A stretch of DNA of 64,000 bases from Streptomyces violaceoruber (GTDB lineage Bacteria; Actinomycetota; Actinomycetes; Streptomycetales; Streptomycetaceae). The notes under the pieces were generated by a model. The model had not been told where the DNA came from, did no database searches, and saw only the letters and a program-made list of their open reading frames with translations. Shown here one piece after another: positions 1-8,526 of the stretch (its first letter is position 1; the number at the start of each line of letters is the position of its first letter). Made by a program: the position numbers and the translations under genes. Location: NCBI RefSeq assembly GCF_033406955.1, contig NZ_CP137734.1, forward strand, positions 2,852,001 to 2,916,000. Reading direction: 5' to 3'.

Positions 1-1190
1 ACGCCCCACGGGGTCTCGTCGCCGACCGCGATGTTCGCCACCGGGGTGAACGCGGCGACGTACGGTGCCTCGGTGAGCGGCGCGGGCTCCCCCGCGACGG
101 TGACGCGCAGCGCACGGCGGGCCGCACGCAGGCCGACGTCGCCGTCCGCGGTGTCCGAAGCCCCGTCGGCGGGACGGTTCTCCGCCGCCCAGCGGGACAG
201 GGACCGAACGCGTTCGGCCGCGTCGGCCAGGCGCTCCTCGGGCAGTTCGCCCGCGCGGACGGCCTCGACCAGCGCGTCGCCCAGCCGCCGTACGGTGCCC
301 TCGTCGTGCAGGCCGCCGCCCACGCAGATCGCGTCGGCACCGGCGGCGATGGCCATGACGGTGCCGCGTTCGATGCCGTAGGTGCCGGCGATGGCCTTCA
401 TCTCGATGCCGTCGGTGACGATGAGCCCGTCGTAGCCCAGCTCGCCGCGGAGCAGGTCGGTCAGGATGCGCCGGGACAACGTTGCCGGGAGCTCCGGGTC
501 CAGGGCCGGGACCAGGATGTGGGCGCTCATCACCGCGCGGCTGCCGGCGGCGATGGCCGCGCGGAAGGGGACCAGGTCGCGTTCGGCCAGCACGTCCGCG
601 CCCACGTCGATGCGCGGCATGGCGTGGTGGGAGTCGATGCCCGTGTCGCCGTGGCCCGGGAAGTGCTTGGCGGAGGTGGCCACGCCCGAGGACTGCATCC
701 CGGTGATGTAGGCGGCGGTGTGCCGGGCGACCAGGTCGGTGTCGGAGCCGAAGGCGCGCACCCCGATCACCGGGTTGTCCGGGTTGGAGTTCACGTCGGC
801 GGAGGGCGCCCAGTTGAAGTTGACGCCCGCGGCGGCGAGCCGGCGGCCCAGTTCCGCGGCCACCGCCCGGGTGAGCCCGACGTCGTCCACCGCCCCGAGG
901 GCGTGGTTGCCGGGGAAGGAGGAACCGGTGCGCACCTCGAGCCGGGTGACGTCGCCGCCCTCCTCGTCGATCGCGACCAGCAGGTCCTCGCGCTCGGCGC
1001 GCAGCTGTGCGGTCAGGGCGGCCACCTGCTCGGGCGAGGTGACGTTGCGCCCGAACAGGGCGACGGACGCCAGCCCTTCGCCGATGCGGCGCAGCAGCCA
1101 GTCGGGGGCGGTGGTGCCGGCGAAGCCGGGCTGGAGGACGGCGAGCGCGTCGCGCGTGAGGGTGTCGGTGGCCCTGGCGAGGGTCGTCAT
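1..1190 (-). CDS. dasD: Beta-N-acetylglucosaminidase, glycoside hydrolase family 3 (3' end cut by window)
   Basis: Family 3 glycoside hydrolase that should split N-acetylglucosamine from chitobiose or related GlcNAc-glycosides. About 396 residues are visible and the C-terminus lies outside the window. The family signature KHFPGHGDT is at residues 175-183 with SHH just after it (the His/Asp acid-base loop of NagZ-type enzymes). The IVTDG segment puts the likely nucleophile at Asp260. No signal peptide is evident, so a cytoplasmic enzyme is expected. ATG at 1190 starts 8 bases after the dasC stop, so it is the last gene of a dasA-B-C-D transcript. The product fits intracellular hydrolysis of disaccharide imported by DasABC. 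The family is certain; the das assignment rests on context and on memory of S. coelicolor. Confidence 0.9.
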   Translation of the reverse strand, partial: MTTLARATDTLTRDALAVLQPGFAGTTAPDWLLRRIGEGLASVALFGRNVTSPEQVAALTAQLRAEREDLLVAIDEEGGDVTRLEVRTGSSFPGNHALGAVDDVGLTRAVAAELGRRLAAAGVNFNWAPSADVNSNPDNPVIGVRAFGSDTDLVARHTAAYITGMQSSGVATSAKHFPGHGDTGIDSHHAMPRIDVGADVLAERDLVPFRAAIAAGSRAVMSAHILVPALDPELPATLSRRILTDLLRGELGYDGLIVTDGIEMKAIAGTYGIERGTVMAIAAGADAICVGGGLHDEGTVRRLGDALVEAVRAGELPEERLADAAERVRSLSRWAAENRPADGASDTADGDVGLRAARRALRVTVAGEPAPLTEAPYVAAFTPVANIAVGDETPWG

Positions 1191-1198
1191 CGGTGGTG

Positions 1199-2029
1199 CT
1201 ATCCCTTCACGGCGCCGGCGGTCAGGCCGCTGACGGCCTTGCGCTGGAGGTAGACGAAGAGGATCAGGATCGGGATGGCGAACAGGGAGGAGGCGGCCAT
1301 GGTCGCGCCCCAGTTGTCGCCGAAGACGGTCTGGAAGCTGGTCAGCCACAGCGGCAGGGTCTGGGACTCCGCCTCCTTGTTGACGACCAGGACGAGCGGC
1401 AGCTCGTTCCAGGCGGTGATGAAGCCGAACATCGAGGTGGACATCAGGCCCGGGGCGAGCAGCGGCAGGATGACGCGGCGGAAGGCCTGGGCCCGGGTGC
1501 AGCCGTCGACCATCGCCGACTCCTCCAGCTCCTTCGGCACGGCGGCGACGAAGCCGCGCAGCGTCAGGATGGTGAAGGGCAGGATCATCATCATGTAGAA
1601 GAGCGTGAGCGGCACCAGGCTGTTCAGCATCGACGCGTCACGCACGATCATGTAGATCGCGATGACCATGACTTCCCAGGGCGCCATCTGGGCGAGCATG
1701 AAGCCGACGATGAAGCCGCGCCGGCCCTTGAACCGCATCCGCGCCAGGGCGAAGGACCCGGCCAGCGCGATGACCAGCGAGAAGACGACCGCGCAGACGG
1801 TGACGATGAGCGAGTTGCTCACGTACGTCCAGAAGTGGTCGGCCTCGGTCGCGGTCTTGAAGTGCTCGAAGGTGATGTCGGTCGGGAACCAGACCGGGTT
1901 CTCCGAGATGATGTCCCCGGTCGGCTTGAAGGCCGTGGCGAACATCCAGTAGACGGGGAAGACGAGGCCGATGAACAGGACGACGGCCGTGACGTTGGGC
2001 CACACGCGGCCGAAGAGCGAGCGCTTCAC
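1199..2029 (-). CDS. dasC: ABC transporter permease, chitobiose/GlcNAc uptake
   Basis: Inner-membrane permease of the carbohydrate-uptake CUT1 family, 276 residues, partner of DasB. It has about six hydrophobic segments, beginning with an N-terminal helix near residues 10-30. The cytoplasmic EAA loop reads EELEESAMVDGC followed by a hydrophobic stretch ending ILPLLAPG, the site that contacts the ATPase. The GTG start at 2029 overlaps the dasB stop in a GTGA tetranucleotide, indicating translational coupling. No ATPase gene lies nearby. In Streptomyces such importers are known to share the multitask ATPase MsiK, so an unlinked ATPase is expected. Confidence 0.92.
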   Translation of the reverse strand: MKRSLFGRVWPNVTAVVLFIGLVFPVYWMFATAFKPTGDIISENPVWFPTDITFEHFKTATEADHFWTYVSNSLIVTVCAVVFSLVIALAGSFALARMRFKGRRGFIVGFMLAQMAPWEVMVIAIYMIVRDASMLNSLVPLTLFYMMMILPFTILTLRGFVAAVPKELEESAMVDGCTRAQAFRRVILPLLAPGLMSTSMFGFITAWNELPLVLVVNKEAESQTLPLWLTSFQTVFGDNWGATMAASSLFAIPILILFVYLQRKAVSGLTAGAVKG

Positions 2030-3012
2030 AGCTCGTCCTCCTCTTGCTTGAGCACGATCCTGAGGTAGTACGCGGTCAGGCCGAGCAGGATCAGGATGGT
2101 CAGGACCGCGATCGCCGCACCCATGCCGTAGTGCTGGTTGCCGACGCCCTCGATGTAGGCGTAGACGGGCAGGATCTCGGTGAGACGGTCCGGTCCGCCG
2201 CCGTTGAACGTGTAGACCTGGACGAACGCCTTGAAGATCCAGATGACTTCGAGGAACGTCGTCGCGTAGAGGAACGGGCGCAGGAACGGCAGGGTGACCG
2301 AGGTGAAGCTGCGCCACATGCCGGCCCCGTCGAGGGCGGCGGCCTCGTACAGCTCGTCGGGGATGGTGGTGGTCGCCGCGTACAGGTTGATCGCGACGAA
2401 CGGGACGGACATCCAGACGATCAGCACGGTGACGACGAAGAAGGTCGAGAACTGGCTGCCGGTCCAGCTGAAGTCGGCCATGGAGTGCCAGCCGAGCTTG
2501 TCGAGCACCCAGTTGACGACGCCGAAGCGCTGGGCGAAGAGCCACTGGTAGACGGTGGTCGCGGCGACCACCGGCATGGCCCACGCCAGGACCAGGCCGA
2601 TCATCAGCACGAACCGCATCACCCTGCCGAGGCGGGCGAGCAGCAGGCCGATCAGACCGCCCACCACCATGGTGAGGACGACGTTGACGGCCGTGAAGAT
2701 GATGGAACGGACGGTGACGCGCCAGAAGTCCTCGCCGGTGAGGACCTCCTTGTAGTTGTCGAAGCCGGTCCACTCGGTGACGTGCTGGATCAGCTGCGCC
2801 ATGTTGAGGTTCTGGAAGGACAGCAGGCCGTCCTTCACCAGCGGCCAGCCGAGCAGCAGCACGGTGGCCGCGGCGGCGGGCAGCAGCAGCAGATACGGGG
2901 CCAGCGCGCCGGCGCGCGACGCGGCTCTCGCTCTGGTCCCGCCGGTTCCCCCACCGTCCGCCTTGCGGACGTCCGACGGGCCTGAGGGCGGCCGTTCGGT
3001 CTGCACGGTCAT
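2026..3012 (-). CDS. dasB: ABC transporter permease, chitobiose/GlcNAc uptake
   Basis: The first membrane subunit of the chitobiose importer, 328 residues, MalF-like. A polar N-terminal tail of about 35 residues precedes the first membrane helix (APYLLLLPAAAATVLLL). The EAA loop reads DELYEAAALDGAG and is followed by LPFLRP, the usual ATPase-docking segment. ATG at 3012 follows a GAGAGAGA-rich leader rather than a strong GGAGG site. It lies 88 bases after dasA, and that gap holds a perfect 14-bp hairpin that may reduce read-through from dasA. It overlaps dasC by four bases. Confidence 0.92.
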   Translation of the reverse strand: MTVQTERPPSGPSDVRKADGGGTGGTRARAASRAGALAPYLLLLPAAAATVLLLGWPLVKDGLLSFQNLNMAQLIQHVTEWTGFDNYKEVLTGEDFWRVTVRSIIFTAVNVVLTMVVGGLIGLLLARLGRVMRFVLMIGLVLAWAMPVVAATTVYQWLFAQRFGVVNWVLDKLGWHSMADFSWTGSQFSTFFVVTVLIVWMSVPFVAINLYAATTTIPDELYEAAALDGAGMWRSFTSVTLPFLRPFLYATTFLEVIWIFKAFVQVYTFNGGGPDRLTEILPVYAYIEGVGNQHYGMGAAIAVLTILILLGLTAYYLRIVLKQEEDEL

Positions 3013-3050
3013 GCTCGGGGTCTCTCTCTTCTCGACCTGTTCACCTCGAC

Positions 3051-3090
3051 GCCGGGGCGGGGGCCGTCGTGTGTCAGCCCCCGCCCCGGC
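3051..3090 (-). other. Intercistronic hairpin between dasA and dasB
   Basis: A perfect 14-bp GC-only stem (3051-3064 paired with 3077-3090) with a 12-base loop lies wholly in the gap between the dasA stop and the dasB start. No U-run follows it, so it looks more like a processing/stability or partial-attenuation element than a full terminator. Such hairpins are known after binding-protein genes of importers, for example malE, where the binding protein is needed in excess. Confidence 0.7.
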
Positions 3091-3100
3091 TCACCCGGTG

Positions 3101-4378
3101 CTACTGCTGCTGCGCCAGGCGCTTGTTGAACTCGCCCTCGACCTGCTTGGCGGCGTCGGCCGGGGACTTCCCCTTCATGACGGCCGTCAGGTACGTCTTG
3201 ATCGGGTTCGGGTCGTTCTCGACGGCGGCCCACTCCGGGATCAGCGGCGTGGTGTCACCGGTACCGGCGGCCGGCGCGGCGGCCTCGGCGGCGGCGTTGC
3301 CCTTCAGGTTGCTCTGCAGCGCCTCCTTGTTCGGGATGACGCCGTTGGCCTTGGCCAGCCCGCCCTCGTACTTGTCGGAGAGCGCGAGCTTCAGGAACTC
3401 CTTGGCGAGGTCCTGCTTCTTGCTGCCCGCGGCGACGGCCAGGTTGGAGCCGCCGAGGAAGACGCCCTCGGGCTTGTCCGCCGTGGGGCCGGGGATGGTG
3501 AAGTAGCCGAGGTCCTTCTCGATCGCCGGGTTGGTGGCGATCGCGGTGGCGCCCTCCCAGCCCATGCCGATGAAGGAGCCGGTCTTGCCCTTGGCGAAGA
3601 TCTCACCCTGCTGCGGGGTGGCCTCGTCCTTGTCCTTGGGCGCCTTGGACAGGGCCTGGAACTTCTTGTAGGTCTCGGTGGCGGCGGCGACCTTCGGGTC
3701 GGCCAGGTTGGAGACGTACTTGTCGCCGTCCTTCTTGACCAGTTCGCCGCCCTCGCCGATGACCAGGCCCACGAAGTGGTACCAGTTCTGGCCGGGCAGG
3801 TAGATCGGCTCGGCGTCGGTCTTCTCGCCGATCGTCTTGAGGTCGTTGTAGAACTCGTCGCGGGTCTTGGGCAGTTCCTTGATGCCCGCGTCCGCCCAGA
3901 TCTTCTTGTTGTAGACGACGACGCGGTTGACCACGAACCACGGGGCCGCGTACTGCTTGCCGTCGAACACGGCGGACTTGTTGAGGGACTCGGACCAGTC
4001 GGTGCCGATCTCGCCCTTGAGGTCGCTCAGGTCCGCGAGGCCGCCGGTCTTGGCGTAGGCGGGGGTCTGCGTGTTGCCGATCTCGAAGACGTCGGGCGGG
4101 TTCTCTTCGGAGAGAGCGGTGGTCAGCTTCTGCTGGATGCCGTTCCACTTCTGGATCTCGAACTTGACCTTGGCCTTGGTCTTCGCCTCGAAGTCCTTGG
4201 CGAGGTCCGCCTGCCAGTCGTCCGGCGAGGAGCCGTCCATCACCCACACGGTGAGCGTCTCACCGGCATAGCCGTCGGCGCCGGCCTTCTTGCCGTCGTC
4301 GTCGCTGTCGCCCCCGCACGCGGCGATCGAGACCATCATGCCCGCGATACCGATCGCGGCTATAAGCTTGCGCTTCAC
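3101..4378 (-). CDS. dasA: Chitobiose/GlcNAc-binding lipoprotein of ABC importer
   Basis: Extracytoplasmic sugar-binding lipoprotein, about 425 residues from the GTG at 4378. The signal peptide starts VKRKLIAAIGIAGMM and ends at lipobox SIAAC, so Cys21 is the lipid-modified residue. The mature part matches family 1 extracellular solute-binding proteins. A GAGGAGGG ribosome site lies about 8 bases before the GTG, which makes this start better than the longer upstream frame. In S. coelicolor DasA binds chitobiose and feeds DasBC. The gene is repressed by DasR, and two operator-like sites lie 90-130 bases upstream. Confidence 0.93.
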   Translation of the reverse strand: MKRKLIAAIGIAGMMVSIAACGGDSDDDGKKAGADGYAGETLTVWVMDGSSPDDWQADLAKDFEAKTKAKVKFEIQKWNGIQQKLTTALSEENPPDVFEIGNTQTPAYAKTGGLADLSDLKGEIGTDWSESLNKSAVFDGKQYAAPWFVVNRVVVYNKKIWADAGIKELPKTRDEFYNDLKTIGEKTDAEPIYLPGQNWYHFVGLVIGEGGELVKKDGDKYVSNLADPKVAAATETYKKFQALSKAPKDKDEATPQQGEIFAKGKTGSFIGMGWEGATAIATNPAIEKDLGYFTIPGPTADKPEGVFLGGSNLAVAAGSKKQDLAKEFLKLALSDKYEGGLAKANGVIPNKEALQSNLKGNAAAEAAAPAAGTGDTTPLIPEWAAVENDPNPIKTYLTAVMKGKSPADAAKQVEGEFNKRLAQQQ

Positions 4379-4468
4379 GCCAACCCTCCTCAGGGATGCC
4401 ACACAACCCCCCTGCCTCCCCGCGGTTGCTCGTCGACGCGGACCGCCCATGGGGCCGGGACCTGGACC

Positions 4469-4484
4469 AATGGTGTAGACCAGT
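4469..4484 (+). promoter_or_regulatory. DasR-responsive element (dre), dasA-proximal
   Basis: Sixteen bases that on the minus strand read ACTGGTCTACACCATT, against the dre consensus I recall as ACTGGTCTAGACCACT (14 of 16 identical). It lies about 90 bases upstream of the dasA GTG, where a bound GntR repressor could block the dasA promoter. Confidence 0.85.
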
Positions 4485-4493
4485 ACGGGGAGC

Positions 4494-4509
4494 TTGGCCC
4501 AGACCAATA
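4494..4509 (+). promoter_or_regulatory. Second dre-like site upstream of dasA
   Basis: The minus strand reads TATTGGTCTGGGCCAA. It keeps the TTGGTCT half and the CCA of the dre consensus but is weaker than the site at 4469. The two centres are 25 bases apart. Paired dre sites upstream of dasA are known in S. coelicolor. Confidence 0.7.
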
Positions 4510-4684
4510 GGACTGTCAAGGGTGTTCAAACCCAGTCGTCGCCTCCGTGATGGGACCGAGATATGCAGGGACCTTTCATTGCGCAAGCGACAGTTCGGGC
4601 GGACCGGGACCGGGTGTACCACCCCCCATCGAATGACGTGCGGGGACGCCCCCGAACGCGCGTACCAGCGGCGTCCGACCCACC

Positions 4685-4700
4685 TATGGACTAGACCAAG
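4685..4700 (+). promoter_or_regulatory. dre-like site upstream of dasR
   Basis: TATGGACTAGACCAAG on the plus strand (minus strand CTTGGTCTAGTCCATA), 11 of 16 matches to the dre consensus with the central GGTCTAG intact. It lies about 135 bases upstream of dasR and could support autoregulation. The rest of the 455-base dasA-dasR gap (4379-4833) holds the two dasA operators and no further gene that I can support. Confidence 0.65.
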
Positions 4701-4797
4701 GGTGTTCCCCCGGGTATACAGAAGGGATCACGGAGCGTGCGGGGGCCATCCCGGCACGAAGCCGTGCCACGATGTGAGCCGTGGCCGACAGGGATAG

Positions 4798-5605
<808 letters not shown>

Positions 5606-5732
5606 CCCGCTCACCCGGCCCCAGATTGCGGTTGAGGACCGATATACGGACGAGGTCTTCCGCTGTCTTGACACCGTCACCTACATTTCGTGCGCACTGC
5701 ACGAGGTGATCAGCGAGGGGACGGAGCCGCGC

Positions 5733-5990
5733 ATGCCAGAAGACACAGAAGTGAGCAGAGAACCGGTGGTGACGCCGGTGCGCGTCGTCATCGGGTTCTG
5801 TCTTGTCGCACCGTTCGTCGCCATGCTGTGGGTCGGTTCGTACGCCAAGACGGACCCGGCCTTCATCGGCATCCCGTTCTTCTACTGGTACCAGATGGCC
5901 TGGGTGCTGATCTCCACCCTGCTGACGGTGACCGCGTACAAGCTGTGGCAGCGCGACCAGCGCGGGCGCCGGGAAGGCGGGACCAAGTGA
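5733..5990 (+). CDS. DUF3311 small membrane protein
   Basis: An 85-residue protein with two membrane helices (about 20-42 and 50-72), followed by a basic C-terminus ending in KLWQRDQRGRREGGTK. It belongs to the DUF3311 type that is regularly encoded just before sodium:solute symporters and is probably an accessory subunit. ATG at 5733 has GGAG six bases upstream; an in-frame GTG at 5706 is the alternative. Its stop overlaps the symporter start as GTGA, implying translational coupling. Confidence 0.82.
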   Translation: MPEDTEVSREPVVTPVRVVIGFCLVAPFVAMLWVGSYAKTDPAFIGIPFFYWYQMAWVLISTLLTVTAYKLWQRDQRGRREGGTK

Positions 5991-7597
5991 ACGACGGCGT
6001 GAACGGCGTCGCACTCGCCGTCTTCATCTTCTTCTTCGTCCTCGTCACCGCCATGGGCTTCCTGGCCGCCCGCTGGCGCCGGGCCGAGAACGAGCACAGC
6101 CTCGACGAGTGGGGCCTCGGCGGCCGCTCGTTCGGCACCTGGGTCACCTGGTTCCTGCTGGGCGGCGACCTGTACACCGCGTACACCTTCGTGGCCGTCC
6201 CGGCAGCGATCTACGCGGCGGGCGCGTCCGGCTTCTTCGCGGTGCCGTACACGATCCTGGTCTACCCGCTGATCTTCACCTTCCTGCCCCGCCTGTGGTC
6301 GGTCTCGCACAAGCACGGGTACGTGACGACCTCGGACTTCGTGCGCGGCCGGTTCGGCTCCAAGGGCCTGTCCCTGGCGGTGGCCGTCACCGGCATCCTG
6401 GCGACCATGCCGTACATCGCGCTCCAGCTGGTCGGCATCCAGGCCGTCCTCGACGTGATGGGCGTCGGCGGCGGCGAGGACACCAACTGGTTCGTCAAGG
6501 ACCTGCCGCTGCTGATCGCCTTCGGTGTGCTGGCGGCGTACACGTACTCGTCGGGACTGCGCGCGCCCGCGCTGATCGCGTTCGTGAAGGACACGCTGAT
6601 CTACATCGTCATCGCGGTGGCGATCATCTACATCCCGATCAAGCTGGGCGGCTTCGACGACATCTTCGCGTCGGCGAGCGACAAGTTCACCGCGGCCGGC
6701 AAGGGTGGCGTGGTGCCCGACGCGGGGGGCCAGTGGACCTACGCGACCCTGGCGCTCGGCTCGGCCCTGGCGCTCTTCATGTACCCGCACTCGATCACCG
6801 CCACGCTGTCCTCGCGCAGCCGTGAGGTGATCCGCCGCAACACCACGATCCTGCCGCTGTACTCGCTGATGCTGGGCCTGCTCGCGCTGCTCGGCTTCAT
6901 GGCGATCGCGGCCGGGGTCAAGGTGGACAACGGCCAGCTGGCGATCCCGCAGCTGTTCGAGAACATGTTCCCGGACTGGTTCGCGGGCGTGGCGTTCGCG
7001 GCGATCGGCATCGGCGCCCTGGTCCCGGCGGCGATCATGTCGATCGCGGCCGCGAACCTCTTCACCCGCAACATCTACAAGGACTTCATCAAGCCGGACG
7101 CCACGCCGCAGCAGGAGACCAAGGTCTCCAAGCTGGTGTCGCTCCTGGTGAAGGTGGGCGCGCTGATCTTCGTCCTGGGCATGGACAAGACCGTCGCGAT
7201 CAACTTCCAGCTGCTGGGCGGCATCTGGATCCTGCAGACCTTCCCGGCCCTGGTCGGCGGCCTGTTCACCCGCTGGTTCCACCGCTGGGCGCTGCTCGGC
7301 GGCTGGGCGGTCGGCATGGTCTACGGCACGGTCGCCGCCTACGGTGTCGCCTCGCCGACGCAGAAGCACTTCGGCGGCTCCTCCGACGAGATCCCCGGCA
7401 TCGGCGAGATCGGCTACATCGGCCTCACCGCCTTCGTGCTGAACGTGCTGGTCACCGTGGTCCTGACCTTCGTCCTGAGGGCGGTCAAGGCGCCCGACGG
7501 CGTCGACGAGACCAGGCCGAGCGACTACACGGCGGACGCCGGCGACCCGGGCGTCCAGGTGGAACTGCCGCCGGCCACGGCGGGCAGCTCGCACTGA
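5987..7597 (+). CDS. Sodium:solute symporter (SSS family), monocarboxylate-type permease
   Basis: A 536-residue membrane transporter of the SSS family with about 13 hydrophobic helices. The start at residue 1 (VNDGVNGVALAVF) gives the N-out first helix typical of the family. It includes the conserved WFLLGGDLYTAYTF region in helices 2-3 and the ALFMYPHSITATLS segment. Together with DUF3311 it resembles MctP-type permeases for lactate, pyruvate or acetate. The substrate cannot be read from sequence. The GTG start overlaps the upstream stop. A strong hairpin terminator follows. A dre-like site upstream hints at DasR control, which is unproven. Confidence 0.87.
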   Translation: MNDGVNGVALAVFIFFFVLVTAMGFLAARWRRAENEHSLDEWGLGGRSFGTWVTWFLLGGDLYTAYTFVAVPAAIYAAGASGFFAVPYTILVYPLIFTFLPRLWSVSHKHGYVTTSDFVRGRFGSKGLSLAVAVTGILATMPYIALQLVGIQAVLDVMGVGGGEDTNWFVKDLPLLIAFGVLAAYTYSSGLRAPALIAFVKDTLIYIVIAVAIIYIPIKLGGFDDIFASASDKFTAAGKGGVVPDAGGQWTYATLALGSALALFMYPHSITATLSSRSREVIRRNTTILPLYSLMLGLLALLGFMAIAAGVKVDNGQLAIPQLFENMFPDWFAGVAFAAIGIGALVPAAIMSIAAANLFTRNIYKDFIKPDATPQQETKVSKLVSLLVKVGALIFVLGMDKTVAINFQLLGGIWILQTFPALVGGLFTRWFHRWALLGGWAVGMVYGTVAAYGVASPTQKHFGGSSDEIPGIGEIGYIGLTAFVLNVLVTVVLTFVLRAVKAPDGVDETRPSDYTADAGDPGVQVELPPATAGSSH

Positions 7598-7611
7598 TCC
7601 CTGGTTTGAGG

Positions 7612-7639
7612 CGGGCCGCCGGAGAAATCCGGCGGCCCG
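7612..7639 (+). terminator. Rho-independent-type hairpin after symporter gene
   Basis: Perfect 12-bp GC-rich stem (7612-7623 with 7628-7639) closed by a GAAA tetraloop and followed by TTGT. It begins 15 bases after the symporter stop. Confidence 0.8.
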
Positions 7640-7669
7640 TTGTCGTACCCGTCGGGCACACTCGGCGTC

Positions 7670-8176
7670 ATGGACTTCGTGATCCGGCGGGCGACGGCCG
7701 AGGAGTACGACACCCTCGGCGAGATCACCGCGCAGGCCTACCTGCGCGACGGCCTCCTCGACTTCGGGGAGAGCGACTCGTACCTGGACGAGCTGCGCGA
7801 CGTGGCCAAGCGGGCGGCGGCCGCCGAGGTGCTGGTCGCCGTGGCCGACGGCGCGGTGCTCGGCGGCGTGACCTTCGTGCCGTCCGGCGGCCCCATGGCG
7901 GACATAGCGCGCCCCGGCGAGGCCGAGATACGCATGCTCGCCGTCGCCCGGGAGGCACGCGGCCGCGGGGCGGGCGAGGCCCTCGTGCGGGCCTGCGCCG
8001 ACCGCGCCCGGGCCGTGCCGGGGTGCACGGGCGTCGTGCTGTCGACGCAGGCCGCCATGCGCACCGCGCACCGCCTCTACGAGCGCCTGGGCTTCGTCCG
8101 CACGCCCGACCGCGACTGGAATCCCCTGCCGGAGCTGGACGACATCATGCTGCTCACCTACGAACTGACGCTCTGA
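7670..8176 (+). CDS. GNAT-family N-acetyltransferase
   Basis: A 168-residue single-domain GNAT protein. The acetyl-CoA-binding motif A runs EIRMLAVAREARGRGAGEAL, with the R/Q-x-x-G-x-A phosphate loop at RGRGAGE. The late motif RTAHRLYERLGFVRTPD is the usual end of the fold. Substrate unknown. ATG at 7670 has no evident ribosome site, so a leaderless message is likely. It stands between the symporter terminator and the nrdA control region and appears to be a single-gene unit. Confidence 0.85.
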   Translation: MDFVIRRATAEEYDTLGEITAQAYLRDGLLDFGESDSYLDELRDVAKRAAAAEVLVAVADGAVLGGVTFVPSGGPMADIARPGEAEIRMLAVAREARGRGAGEALVRACADRARAVPGCTGVVLSTQAAMRTAHRLYERLGFVRTPDRDWNPLPELDDIMLLTYELTL

Positions 8177-8212
8177 CACGGCCGCGGCACACCGTCACGG
8201 CACCGCGCCGGG

Positions 8213-8259
8213 ACACAACATCTGGGGGTGCTCGCGTCCCCCGGCACAAGATGTATGCT
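8213..8259 (+). promoter_or_regulatory. Paired NrdR-box-like repeats upstream of nrdA
   Basis: Two related boxes, ACACAACATCTGGGGG (8213-8228) and GCACAAGATGTATGCT (8244-8259), share CACAA-ATxT. Their CACAA cores start at 8214 and 8245, exactly 31 bases (about three helical turns) apart, the spacing typical of NrdR operators. In Streptomyces NrdR represses nrdABS by binding tandem boxes in its promoter. Confidence 0.7.
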
Positions 8260-8392
8260 CATGCTCGCTGTCGCCGCAGGGGAATCCGGTGCGAATCCGG
8301 AACTGTCCCGCAACGGTGTACTTGCGTGCATCCGTACGTCTTCGCACGTGCGCGCACGCCTGTCCAGTCCGAGGACCTGCCGACAGTGCGCC
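8260..8392 (+). ncRNA. Cobalamin (B12) riboswitch controlling nrdABS
   Basis: Contains the conserved B12-aptamer landmarks: GGGGAATCCGGTGCGAATCCGG, shortened here to its two halves GGAATCCGGTGCGAATCC and AACTGTCCCGCAACGGT, and the 3' segment AGTCCGAGGACCTGCCGACAG. The closing stem pairs CTGTCG (8268-8273) with CGACAG (8381-8386). It lies about 140 bases upstream of nrdA. Borovok and colleagues showed that coenzyme B12 represses the class Ia nrdABS operon of S. coelicolor through such a switch, which lets the B12-dependent class II enzyme dominate. The expression platform (8393-8526) is GC-rich and I could not resolve one terminator. Confidence 0.92.
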
Positions 8393-8526
8393 CGGCCGCC
8401 CTGGCCCGGGTGCCATGACGTCCGGGCCTCGCGGAGTGGGCCGGTGGACGCGACGCCGCGTGCGCTCGTGAGCTGCCCCCTGCCCTCCCTCCGCCGGGCC
8501 CCGTGCCGAGCGAGGGAGTGCTCCAC

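Noticed and set aside
306..1253. Long open frame on the plus strand opposite dasD
   Set aside because: It is the high-GC shadow of the dasD coding strand: Gly/Arg/Asp-rich translation, no recognisable domain, and the opposite frame carries clear GH3 motifs.
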